DNA of 19,434 nucleotides from Saprospiraceae bacterium (GTDB lineage Bacteria; Bacteroidota; Bacteroidia; Chitinophagales; Saprospiraceae): contig JADZBJ010000192.1 in NCBI GenBank assembly GCA_020852155.1, positions 1-19,434 on the forward strand, given 5' to 3'. Made by a program: the position numbers and the translations under genes. Within the stretch, counting starts at the first letter, position 1. Every line of letters begins with the position of its first letter. Under the pieces are notes generated by a model. The model had not been told where the DNA came from. It made no database searches and was given only the letters and a program-made list of their open reading frames with translations. Positions 6,596-13,897 of this stretch are shown here, one piece after another.

Positions 6596-7258
6596 ATGAA
6601 AAAACACTTTTTTTTGTTTGCCGCACTTTGTTGCGGCACGCTCAGCGCCAACAGTCAGCACCTGAACTGGCGCGCATTGGACAGTACCCAAAACCAGTCA
6701 GTGTACGTACTGGCCGGTTGGGATTTTGGCACGCATGCTGCAATCGGTTACAGCCACAAGGTGGCACGAAAATTCCCCCTGTGGCTTTATGCGGAGGGCA
6801 GCATGCCATCTGGCAAGAATCTGTTTGATGATGCTAAACTTAAAATTGGCGTACAGTCTGAACTTGTACACACGGGCATGTTTTCTGTTTCGGTCAGGCT
6901 CAATTCGCCTATTCGTCGTTACGAAAACAAGCTGGTTCGGATGGTCAGTTTCGGCAGCGAAGTCATCGGCACCGCAGGCATTTACGGCCGCAAATGGCAC
7001 CTGGCCGCCGAATTGGGTTTTGACAAAGCCATTGCAACCCATATCAAGCATTTGCCCGAAGGGCTTGAAATCTACCCCGGCGCCCAAAGCGGTTGGTACC
7101 TGCCCACAGCGGGCAACCTGATTTACGGCATTCATACCGGTTTTGCCTTCGGCAAAAATCAGATTTCGCTGCGCGCCGGGAAGTTTAAAAACCAGGGATT
7201 CGACTACGCGCCTTTCATTCCGTTGTACGCTCACCTGGGTTATGCCAGAGCGTTTTAA
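6596..7258 (+). CDS. Outer-membrane beta-barrel protein
   Basis: The 220-residue product has a signal peptide (MKKHFFLFAALCCGTLSANS, then QHLNW). The mature chain is made of amphipathic strands (VYVLAGWDFGTHAAIGYSH, FSVSVRLNSPIRRYENKL, NLIYGIHTGFAFG, QISLRAGKF). It ends LYAHLGYARAF, with the terminal phenylalanine typical of outer-membrane barrels. The family is not recognised. It follows the hydrolase lipoprotein by 7 nt, so the pair may work together at the envelope. Its TAA overlaps the stop of the convergent reductase gene in the palindrome TTAA (7255-7258). No terminator fits between them. Confidence 0.75.
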   Translation: MKKHFFLFAALCCGTLSANSQHLNWRALDSTQNQSVYVLAGWDFGTHAAIGYSHKVARKFPLWLYAEGSMPSGKNLFDDAKLKIGVQSELVHTGMFSVSVRLNSPIRRYENKLVRMVSFGSEVIGTAGIYGRKWHLAAELGFDKAIATHIKHLPEGLEIYPGAQSGWYLPTAGNLIYGIHTGFAFGKNQISLRAGKFKNQGFDYAPFIPLYAHLGYARAF

Positions 7259-8361
7259 TGATCATACGAAATTTCCACCACATCTGATTCGAGGTGGCTC
7301 TGGCAGGTCAGAATATAACCGGCTTTCACTTCCGAATCGTCGAGGGCGTAGCAAGCGTCCATGCGGACTTTGCCGCTGATTACCTTGGCCATACAAGTAG
7401 AACAAGCGCCCGCCGTGCAGGAGTACGGCGGGTCGTGTTTGGCTTTTACCAAAACATCGAGAATGGTCGCGCCGTCGGGCACCGGCAACTGATGGCGCTG
7501 GCCTTTAAGGTGAACAATCACTTGCTTGCCGGCCGCACCTGAAGCAGCAAACTCTCCCGGAACGTGGTTGGCATTGGCAAAGTGTTCAGTATGTACTTGA
7601 CGTTCATCTATTCCGCGATCAATCAAGGTGGTTTTCACCACATCGGGCATTGAGTCAGGGCCACAGACATAGTAAAAACAGTCTGTTTCGGGGCCTTGTG
7701 CAAAGTTTTCATCCACAAAAACATTCACCGCGCGGCCATCAATGCGACCGATACGGCCTTGCCAGTTGGTGATGCTTTTCTTGAAAATACCGAACAATCC
7801 ACCCGACGCGCTTTCCTTTTTCGGCTGGCTCAGGATGTGCTCCACCACTAATTGCCCGCCGTAGCGTTGACTGAGTTTTTCCAGTTCATCTTTGAAAATG
7901 ATGCTTTCCTCATTGCGGCTGCCATACAGCAGAAACACCGCGCTCATAGGTTCGGCCTCCAGGATGGTTTTCAGAATGGACATCAGTGGCGTAATGCCGC
8001 TACCCGAACCGAACAGGTAATATGTGCGGCGTTTTTCAGGCGATAATTCATTGTAAAAACGGCCGTCAGGCGGCGCTACCTGCAAGGTATCGCCAACTTT
8101 CACGACCTCATTCAGCCACGTGGACACGCGCCCACCCTGTACTTTCTTGACCGTAATACAAAGTTTCTTTTCCAGGGGGCTGCTCGACATGGAGTAAGAG
8201 CGCCTCAGTTCATGCTCGCCATCCTGGTGTTTCAGGGAGATGTACTGCCCCTGATGATATGTAAAAGTATCCTGAAGATGTTGCGGTATATCCAGTTCGA
8301 CAGTAACCGTGTCAGCTGTTTCACGGATGATGTTTTTTACGGGTATTTCAAAGAAATCCAT
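7255..8361 (-). CDS. PaaE-like FAD/NAD(P)H and 2Fe-2S reductase
   Basis: The 368-residue protein has three modules. An FAD-binding barrel carries RSYS (54-57) and GGRVSTWL. An NAD(P)-binding domain has YLFGSGSGITPLMSIL (115-130) and the YYVCGPDSM motif. A C-terminal plant-type ferredoxin domain has Cys315, Cys320, Cys323 and Cys353 (PYSCTAGACSTC ... LTCQSH). This order is that of the reductase subunit of phenylacetyl-CoA epoxidase (PaaE/PaaK) and of ring-hydroxylating oxygenase reductases. It moves electrons from NAD(P)H through FAD to a 2Fe-2S cluster and on to an oxygenase or desaturase. No oxygenase subunit or other paa gene is in the window, so the partner must be elsewhere. Such stand-alone reductases are common in Bacteroidota. 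The length is normal and all cofactor residues are present. Confidence 0.88.
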   Translation of the reverse strand: MDFFEIPVKNIIRETADTVTVELDIPQHLQDTFTYHQGQYISLKHQDGEHELRRSYSMSSSPLEKKLCITVKKVQGGRVSTWLNEVVKVGDTLQVAPPDGRFYNELSPEKRRTYYLFGSGSGITPLMSILKTILEAEPMSAVFLLYGSRNEESIIFKDELEKLSQRYGGQLVVEHILSQPKKESASGGLFGIFKKSITNWQGRIGRIDGRAVNVFVDENFAQGPETDCFYYVCGPDSMPDVVKTTLIDRGIDERQVHTEHFANANHVPGEFAASGAAGKQVIVHLKGQRHQLPVPDGATILDVLVKAKHDPPYSCTAGACSTCMAKVISGKVRMDACYALDDSEVKAGYILTCQSHLESDVVEISYDH

Positions 8362-8400
8362 GCTATTCGAGTTGTAGTATTGATGTAATGCCCCCTAAAT

Positions 8401-8474
8401 TTTTCAAATTTCAAATTTCAAATTGTATATTTTTTTTATTTGAAATTTGAAATCTTTAATTTGAAATTTGAAAA
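8401..8474. repeat. AT-rich inverted and direct repeat (ATTTGAAATTTGAAA)
   Basis: The left side repeats TTTCAAA three times (8402-8423). The right side has two copies of ATTTGAAATTTGAAA (8438-8452 and about 8459-8473). The arms are complementary and can form a stem with a T-rich loop. It lies downstream of the membrane hydrolase gene and upstream of the reductase gene, both on the minus strand. The T-run could help end transcription, or the repeat could be a slippage-prone intergenic element. Confidence 0.65.
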
Positions 8475-8486
8475 GTATATGGGACG

Positions 8487-9725
8487 CTAATAATCGCCTT
8501 TGACGCGTTTCCAAAGGTCGCCAAATGACCGTTCGCTGGCTTCGACGTTTTCCTTATTTCGATTGTTTTGGTGAATATCCCATTCGCCTTTTTCATTTTT
8601 AAAAAGCAGGAACGGGAAAACATAGTTTTTGCCCCAAAGCGTGTCGCCTAAAAGGCCGAAACGCAGGTCGTTGACTTGTAAAGTATCGCCCTTGTACGGA
8701 ATGACATTGTAGTAGCCGTTGGAAAACCACTTCAAGAATTTCATCGCCCGCGCGTCTTCCGGGACATGCGATAGAAGTTCGTGGTTTTTAGGAATGGTAG
8801 AAACGCGCCCGAATTTTTTCACCTTGTCATTAAATCCGAACAAACTGAAATAATAAGCCGTGTCGCCCTCTGCTACGCCATACCAGACGATGTTATTGAA
8901 AATGCTGGGATTAGTATAAATGCGTTGATAATCAATGTGTTGCTCGCTCAATTTTTCCTTAAACGACGAATCAACCTGCATTTTGTGCCAAACCGTGTAC
9001 AGGCAAATGTATCCACAGAACCAGGCCAGGCCAGCCATATTCAACCCGTAGCGCAGTCGGTTTTCGCGCGAAAACCGGGACAGTACGATCAGGAAAATGC
9101 CGAAAGGAACGGTCGCTATCGGATCAACGACCGAAACGGTATTCCACTGCACACGCAGGTCGCTGAAAGGTTGCAGCACCTGAGTACCCCAGTTGGTAAA
9201 GCAGTCCAGAATCGGATGCGTAAATATGCTCCAGAAAAACAGCGAAACCCAGGTCAGGTAACCGGCCTGCACCAGCGTCAGGTCGCGTTGCCAGTAATCG
9301 CGCCAGAGTTTGAGGCCAAACCAGGCGCCCAGCAGCAGCGTCGGCAACAGAATGTACCATTTCAGCCCCTCGCCCAGTAGTACCGGAATGAAATTGATGC
9401 CTGCGGCTGCGCCGACATAAAACAGCAGCCATAGCGCCATGGCGGTCGTTTTGTATGATCGTCGTCGGTAAATATTTTCACCATAAAACCACTGCACCAG
9501 CCGGGCCAGTATCCAGGGAGCGATGGCAGCAAACAAAAACGAGTGCATAAAGCCCCGGTGAAATGCCGTGCTGGTAATTTCGTCGGTAAACAGCGCCGCA
9601 AAAACATCCAGATCAGGAATCGTACCGCCGACAGCGCCCCATAGCAGGGCGCGATTGCCCAATTTTCGGCCCGCCACCACTTCACCACAGGCCGCGCCCA
9701 ACACAATTTGAGTAAGTGAATCCAT
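8487..9725 (-). CDS. YdjM-type membrane-bound metal-dependent hydrolase
   Basis: The 412-residue protein starts MDSLTQIVLGAACGE and carries the marks of the YdjM / LexA-regulated inner-membrane hydrolase family. These are GTIPDLD (Asp38, Asp40), HRGFMHS (His56, His61), and FTHPILDCFTNWGT (His170, Asp174), with several hydrophobic spans (about 63-80, 95-118, 124-140, 153-170, 203-240). The His/Asp residues suggest a metal site near the membrane; no substrate is known for the family. The C-terminal 170 residues are soluble and longer than in the E. coli protein, a form I believe is common in Bacteroidota. It starts 2 nt after the alanine dehydrogenase stop, so the two are surely cotranscribed. 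A functional link is not obvious. Confidence 0.85.
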   Translation of the reverse strand: MDSLTQIVLGAACGEVVAGRKLGNRALLWGAVGGTIPDLDVFAALFTDEITSTAFHRGFMHSFLFAAIAPWILARLVQWFYGENIYRRRSYKTTAMALWLLFYVGAAAGINFIPVLLGEGLKWYILLPTLLLGAWFGLKLWRDYWQRDLTLVQAGYLTWVSLFFWSIFTHPILDCFTNWGTQVLQPFSDLRVQWNTVSVVDPIATVPFGIFLIVLSRFSRENRLRYGLNMAGLAWFCGYICLYTVWHKMQVDSSFKEKLSEQHIDYQRIYTNPSIFNNIVWYGVAEGDTAYYFSLFGFNDKVKKFGRVSTIPKNHELLSHVPEDARAMKFLKWFSNGYYNVIPYKGDTLQVNDLRFGLLGDTLWGKNYVFPFLLFKNEKGEWDIHQNNRNKENVEASERSFGDLWKRVKGDY

Positions 9726-9727
9726 TG

Positions 9728-10921
9728 TCAGAAATCAGAAGTAATCAGCAAGTCGAGGTCGGTACTGCGCATTTGAAAACGCTCGCCCAGGTGCGCATTG
9801 GTTAATGATCCTTTGTAAACATATACGCCATTGCGCAAGCCCTGATGCTGCCGGATGAAATTCATCAATCCGCCCGGCTCGGCCCTTAACACCAGAGAAG
9901 TCAGAATGTTGCTGATCGCCTCCGATGCCGTACGCGCCACGCGCGAAGGAATATTGGGTACGCAGTAATGAATGACGCCGTATTGCTCGTAAAAAGGATG
10001 GTCGAGCGATGTCGCCTTTGAGGTTTCAAAACAACCTCCCTGGTCTATGCTCACATCCACAATGACCGCACCGGGTTTCATGCGCCGAACGATGTCTTCC
10101 GATACCACAATCGGGGTGCGCGACTGCGGAGAATGTATAGCGCCGATGGCAACATCGGCGGTGAGCATTTGCTCGCGCAGGTGTACCGGATTGATAACCG
10201 ATGTATGTAATTGTCGGCCCACCTTGCTTTGGAGTTGCATCAGTTGATGCACGTTATTATCAAAAATGCGCACTTCAGCACCGAGTCCGATGGCCGTTCG
10301 CGTCGCGAACTCAGCCACCACACCGGCGCCCAGGATGATGACTTTGGCCGGCGGTACGCCTGCGATGCCGCCCAGCAACACGCCTTTGCCGCCGCGACTG
10401 GTTGCCAGCAGGTCGGCAGCAATGAGGATGGCGCTGTTTCCGGCAATTTCGCTCATGGCCTGTACGATGGGGAAGGTGCCCGTTTCGTCGTCGCGCAGGT
10501 ACTCCATCGCCAGGGCTACTACGCGTTTTTTCAACAAACTGGTAATATATTCAGCGTCGAGTAAAGGAAGGTGAATCGGCGAAATCAGGACTTGATTGGG
10601 CCGCATCAGGTCAATTTCTTCCAGTGTAGGCGGTGCGACTTTTAATAAAATATCCGTTTTAAAAACCGCCTCGCGATCGTGCACCACTTCGGCGCCGGCT
10701 TCGGAATATTCCAGATCGCTGTAATTGGCCATTTTTCCGGCTTGCGATTCAATCAAAACCCGATGGCCGTGCGCGGTGAGTGAAGCCACGGAGTGTGGCG
10801 CCAGGGCGACGCGGTTCTCTTGTAAGGTTGTTTCACGCGGCACGCCGATCAGCAAACGCTGAGCGCGTGGCATGACATCCAGCATTTCTGTTTGGGTATG
10901 TGGTATGGCGAGGGTATCCAT
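9728..10921 (-). CDS. ald: Alanine dehydrogenase
   Basis: The 397-residue enzyme catalyses NAD-dependent oxidative deamination of L-alanine to pyruvate and ammonium, or the reverse. It opens with the alanine dehydrogenase / transhydrogenase N-terminal domain: GVPRETTLQENRVALAP (Arg37 for substrate) and LLKVAPP (Lys94, matching Lys75 of the M. tuberculosis enzyme). PIHLPL supplies His117, matching His96. The NAD domain has ILGAGVVAEFA (196-206) and VDVSIDQGGCFETS (Asp293). All key residues are present. An N-terminal extension of about 18 residues precedes the usual start; a later start at Met17 is possible. A -7 element lies just upstream. The gene is first in an operon with the YdjM-like gene and divergent from lpxH. 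Confidence 0.92.
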   Translation of the reverse strand: MDTLAIPHTQTEMLDVMPRAQRLLIGVPRETTLQENRVALAPHSVASLTAHGHRVLIESQAGKMANYSDLEYSEAGAEVVHDREAVFKTDILLKVAPPTLEEIDLMRPNQVLISPIHLPLLDAEYITSLLKKRVVALAMEYLRDDETGTFPIVQAMSEIAGNSAILIAADLLATSRGGKGVLLGGIAGVPPAKVIILGAGVVAEFATRTAIGLGAEVRIFDNNVHQLMQLQSKVGRQLHTSVINPVHLREQMLTADVAIGAIHSPQSRTPIVVSEDIVRRMKPGAVIVDVSIDQGGCFETSKATSLDHPFYEQYGVIHYCVPNIPSRVARTASEAISNILTSLVLRAEPGGLMNFIRQHQGLRNGVYVYKGSLTNAHLGERFQMRSTDLDLLITSDF

Positions 10922-10937
10922 GTGTAAAATTTGCCCA

Positions 10938-10945
10938 CAAAACTA
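10938..10945 (-). promoter_or_regulatory. Bacteroidota -7 element for alanine dehydrogenase
   Basis: The minus strand reads TAGTTTTG, an exact TAnnTTTG, 17 nt before the ATG at 10921. Transcription would start about 10 nt before the start codon. No good TTTG is seen in the -33 region. Confidence 0.42.
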
Positions 10946-10999
10946 CACTGGCTCGCGGCATTTCCAGACTGTTTTACAGGATTTTGTGTGCAGGCTTTC

Positions 11000-11007
11000 T
11001 ACCTTCG
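11000..11007 (+). promoter_or_regulatory. Possible -7 element giving a leaderless lpxH transcript
   Basis: TACCTTCG matches TAnnTTTG at 5 of 6 fixed positions and ends 6 nt before the GTG at 11014. Transcription from it would begin at or next to the start codon. The upstream TTTG at 10983-10986 is only 13 nt away, too close for a standard -33 box, so support is limited. Confidence 0.25.
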
Positions 11008-11013
11008 CACATC

Positions 11014-11793
11014 GTGAAAAACGTCTATTTCGCATCTGATTTCCATTTGGGCGCCGATGCGCGCCTCAGCAGCCGCGAGCGCGAGCGCCAGTTGCTGCGC
11101 TGGTTTGACATGATCGCCCCCGACGCCGAGGCTATTTACCTGGTTGGCGACCTGTTTGAATTCTGGTTTGAATACAAGGCGGTTGTTCCGAAGGGATATA
11201 GCCGGTTTTTGGGTGCATTGGCCCGATTGCGCGACAGTGGCATTCGCGTAGAGGCATTCACCGGCAATCATGATTTATGGATGTTCGGGTATTTTGAAGA
11301 TGAACTGGGTATCCCGGTGCATCGCAAACCGATACAGGTTGACTTGCACGGAAAATCTTTTTTCATCGGTCACGGCGACGGACTTGGTCCGGGCGATACG
11401 GGTTACAAACTGATGAAAAAAGTTTTTACAGCGCCCGTCAATCAGTGGTTGTTCCGGTGGCTCCATCCGGATCTGGGCGGCAAACTGGCCCTGTTGGCCT
11501 CCAAAACCAGCCGCGCCGCCACACCTGAAGAAGAGCGTTCGTGGCTGGGCGAAGATCGCGAATGGCTGTATCAGTATTGCCTCAGAAAAATCAGTCAGGG
11601 TATTGAGCCGGATTATTTTGTGTTCGGGCATCGGCATTTGCCGGTTGATTACCTTTTGCCCAACGGGAAAAGCCAATATGTCAACCTCGGCGAGTGGTTG
11701 CACCATTGTTCTTATGGCGTGCTGGAAAACGGCGCATTTCAGGTGAATTTTTTTGAAAATAAGACGTGGACGGTAGTGTGCAATAAACCTTGA
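11014..11793 (+). CDS. lpxH: UDP-2,3-diacylglucosamine diphosphatase (LpxH-type)
   Basis: This calcineurin-like metallophosphoesterase of 259 residues has all five metal motifs in order: SDFHLG (Asp9, His11), GDLFEFW (Asp46), GNHDLWM (Asn85, His86), GHGDG (His120) and FGHRHLP (His206, His208). The GDLFEFWFEY signature, the YKLMKKVFTAPVNQWLFRWLHPD helices that bind lipid, and the length fit LpxH. That enzyme hydrolyses UDP-2,3-diacylglucosamine to lipid X plus UMP at the inner membrane in lipid A synthesis. The frame is open from an ATG at 10900, but those 38 codons run into the divergent promoter region and are not family-like. GTG at 11014 gives (M)KNVYFASDFHLGA, the normal start. An LpxG-like or other phosphoesterase is a less likely alternative. 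Confidence 0.87.
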   Translation: MKNVYFASDFHLGADARLSSRERERQLLRWFDMIAPDAEAIYLVGDLFEFWFEYKAVVPKGYSRFLGALARLRDSGIRVEAFTGNHDLWMFGYFEDELGIPVHRKPIQVDLHGKSFFIGHGDGLGPGDTGYKLMKKVFTAPVNQWLFRWLHPDLGGKLALLASKTSRAATPEEERSWLGEDREWLYQYCLRKISQGIEPDYFVFGHRHLPVDYLLPNGKSQYVNLGEWLHHCSYGVLENGAFQVNFFENKTWTVVCNKP

Positions 11794-11865
11794 AAACCTT
11801 GCACAGTCTATACAGGTTGATTCGAAGGACGTTTCCGTTCACTGATTTATAACCTTTCTTCTTAC

Positions 11866-13302
11866 ATGAAACATCTACTTACCCTTTTGCTCAGTTTGAG
11901 CCTTTCGCCTGCATTTTCCCAGACTTACAACATTAATGTTCCTCAAGATTATGCCAGTGCATCGCAAGCGCAGGCTGGCGATACCGTCTATATTTGGGCG
12001 AAAGAATGGGGCATCTCGCGTATATTCAGTCACTGGACGGGCGATACGTCCATGCTTGAATCGCCACTTGAATGGCGCACCAGGTTCATCATGCCTGCGC
12101 ACGATGTAAATTTGCAGTCGGTCACCACGAATATGCCCACAGGGGGCGTTTACCCACTTGTCCAGGAAAACATCATGGGCCGCGACCGCTTGAAGCGTGT
12201 TTTTAGTTATTTCCCTTCAAATAATGCACCGGCAGGCGTTTGCTGGTTTTGGCACGGCACTGGTGGTTCGGCCAGCACCTGGGCAGGGCAGGAATACGAA
12301 CAACACCAGTTTGTAAAATATTTTATCAGCAAGGGGTGGGGCGTCATCATCACAGAAAGCGATGAATCAACAACCAATACCGACCTGAATGGCGATGGCG
12401 CATTGCGGTACGACTACGTCGTTGATTCGGTGGCCAGTGTAGACATTGCCAATGTCCGAGCCATTCGTGACACTTTTATTCACCGTGGGAAAATGACGTG
12501 GAACACTCCGCAAGCGGCAGCCGGATTTTCAGCAGGCGGCGCATTTTCACTCATTATGGCAGGACTGATGCAATGGCATTCTGCATTGTCAAATTGCAAC
12601 CCCGGAGGCCCGCTGGTGGCTGAAAACACACTGACACCTTCAAAAATTTCCATGAACCTGTTCGACAATCACCCGGATGTAGGCCCGATGGGTAACCTTG
12701 ACGGATATTTCAATTATCAGACGTTGCTGAATCGTGGTGTTTGTACTGATTTTGAAATGCTGCGCCCTTCGCCGGTCTATCCTCAACGTTTCCAGCGGCT
12801 TCCTGGCATATCAGCTACCGTATCGAACAGTATTTACAATGAGTTGATCGCTAACGGGTGCATTAATGCGATCGGCTTCCCCGTCAAAAACTCAAATGAA
12901 ATCACTGCAGCGGTCATTATGAATCCGGCCAACTGGCCAGTGGCGTTGTCTTTGACAGGTGGGCAACGCCAGTTTATTCTGGATCAGGTAGATGTCATGA
13001 TTGCGGCCCACCATTTTCATTCCGATTTTATGGCGGCTGATTTTGCTTTTATTTCCGACCCATGTGGTACAGCGGTTGGCATAAAAGACCTTCGTCAGGA
13101 ACCGGCTATTCGCGTTTTGCCGAATCCGGTCAGCGATCGGCTTTTTTTACCTGAAAACATATCCGAATTGTCTGTTATTGATGTGTATGGTCGTGTTGTT
13201 TTTTCCGGACGTGTAGTTGAAACACTGGATGTTTCAATGCTTAAACCGGGCACGTATTTCATAAAAACAAATATCGGCAACACTCGATTTGTTAAAATTT
13301 GA
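11866..13302 (+). CDS. Secreted alpha/beta-hydrolase with InlB-like repeat and T9SS sorting domain
   Basis: The 478-residue product has four parts. The first is a signal peptide (MKHLLTLLLSLSLSPAFSQ). Residues 36-86 resemble a divergent InlB B-repeat (AGDTVYIWA, FSHWTGD, FIMPAHDVNLQS). The alpha/beta-hydrolase domain has HGTGGSASTW (130-139), a nucleophile elbow GFSAGGAF with Ser222, and a HHFHSDF stretch (382-388) that may hold the catalytic histidine. The last part is a type A C-terminal sorting domain (416-478: VLPNPVSDRLFL, SVIDVYGRVV, LKPGTYFIKT, end RFVKI). The last directs export by the type IX secretion system and surface attachment or release. An esterase or poly-ester depolymerase-like activity is plausible but not proven. 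It is one of two T9SS hydrolases separated only by the palindromic array. Confidence 0.8.
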   Translation: MKHLLTLLLSLSLSPAFSQTYNINVPQDYASASQAQAGDTVYIWAKEWGISRIFSHWTGDTSMLESPLEWRTRFIMPAHDVNLQSVTTNMPTGGVYPLVQENIMGRDRLKRVFSYFPSNNAPAGVCWFWHGTGGSASTWAGQEYEQHQFVKYFISKGWGVIITESDESTTNTDLNGDGALRYDYVVDSVASVDIANVRAIRDTFIHRGKMTWNTPQAAAGFSAGGAFSLIMAGLMQWHSALSNCNPGGPLVAENTLTPSKISMNLFDNHPDVGPMGNLDGYFNYQTLLNRGVCTDFEMLRPSPVYPQRFQRLPGISATVSNSIYNELIANGCINAIGFPVKNSNEITAAVIMNPANWPVALSLTGGQRQFILDQVDVMIAAHHFHSDFMAADFAFISDPCGTAVGIKDLRQEPAIRVLPNPVSDRLFLPENISELSVIDVYGRVVFSGRVVETLDVSMLKPGTYFIKTNIGNTRFVKI

Positions 13303-13324
13303 CAGGCATTTCGGGGAGTTTTTT

Positions 13325-13839
13325 AACACAGAGGCCACCGAGTGTTTCACAGAGAGCCGCAGAGTATACGTAGTTGAACTCCGTGTACTCTGCGTTAAAA
13401 TAAAACACAGAGGCCACTGAGTGTTTCACAGAGCGCCACAGAGGATAACATCTTGAGTAATTGAACTCCGTGTACTCTGCGTTTTCACTCAGTGACCTCT
13501 GCGTTAAAATAAAACACAGAGGCCACTGAGTGTTTCACAGAGCGCCACAGAGTACAACATCTTGAGTAGTTGAACTCCGTGTACTCTGCGTTTTCACTCA
13601 GTGTACTCTGCGTTAAAATAAAACACAGAGGCCACTGAGTGTTTCACAGAGCGCCACAGAGTACAACATCTTGAGTAATTGAACTCCGTGTACTCTGCGT
13701 TTTCACTCAGTGACCTCTGCGTTAAAATAAAACACAGAGGCCACCGAGTGTTTCACAGAGCGCCACAGAGGATAACATCTTGAGTAATTGTACTCTGTGC
13801 ACTCTGCGTTTTCACTCAGTGACCTCTGTGTTAAAATAA
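13325..13839. repeat. Tandem array of five palindromic CACAGAG units (79 + 4 x 109 nt)
   Basis: Units start with AACACAGAGGCCAC at 13325, 13404, 13513, 13622 and 13731. Units 2 to 5 are each exactly 109 nt. Unit 1 is 79 nt and lacks a 22-nt segment bounded by the direct repeat CTCTGCGTT, plus 8 nt in the centre. Each unit is an inverted repeat: its first 20 nt match the complement of its TTTCACTCAGTGACCTCTGCGTT-side end at 18 of 20, with further CAGAG/CTCTG pairing inside. Divergence between units is a few bases each, pointing to recent amplification. There is no reading frame of note. From memory, CACAGAG-type intergenic repeats occur in many environmental bacteria. The array fills the interval between two T9SS hydrolase genes. 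Confidence 0.85.
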
Positions 13840-13846
13840 AATACGC

Positions 13847-13868
13847 CAGGTGTTTTCCAGAACACCTG
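13847..13868. other. Perfect 8-bp hairpin upstream of second T9SS hydrolase
   Basis: CAGGTGTT at 13847-13854 and AACACCTG at 13861-13868 pair perfectly around TTCCAG. No T-tract follows. It lies 30 nt before the ATG at 13898, so it would fall in the mRNA leader if transcription starts upstream. It could affect message stability or be the degraded edge of the adjacent array. Confidence 0.35.
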
Positions 13869-13897
13869 AATAGTTATCACTTCAATCTTTCAATAAA

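Noticed and set aside
10900..11013. N-terminal extension of the LpxH frame from an ATG
   Set aside because: It overlaps the start of the divergent ald gene and the promoter region. The extra 38 residues are not family-like, whereas GTG at 11014 matches the normal LpxH start.
13325..13839. CRISPR array
   Set aside because: The repeating units are near-identical along their full 109 nt, with no unique spacers, and no cas genes are present.
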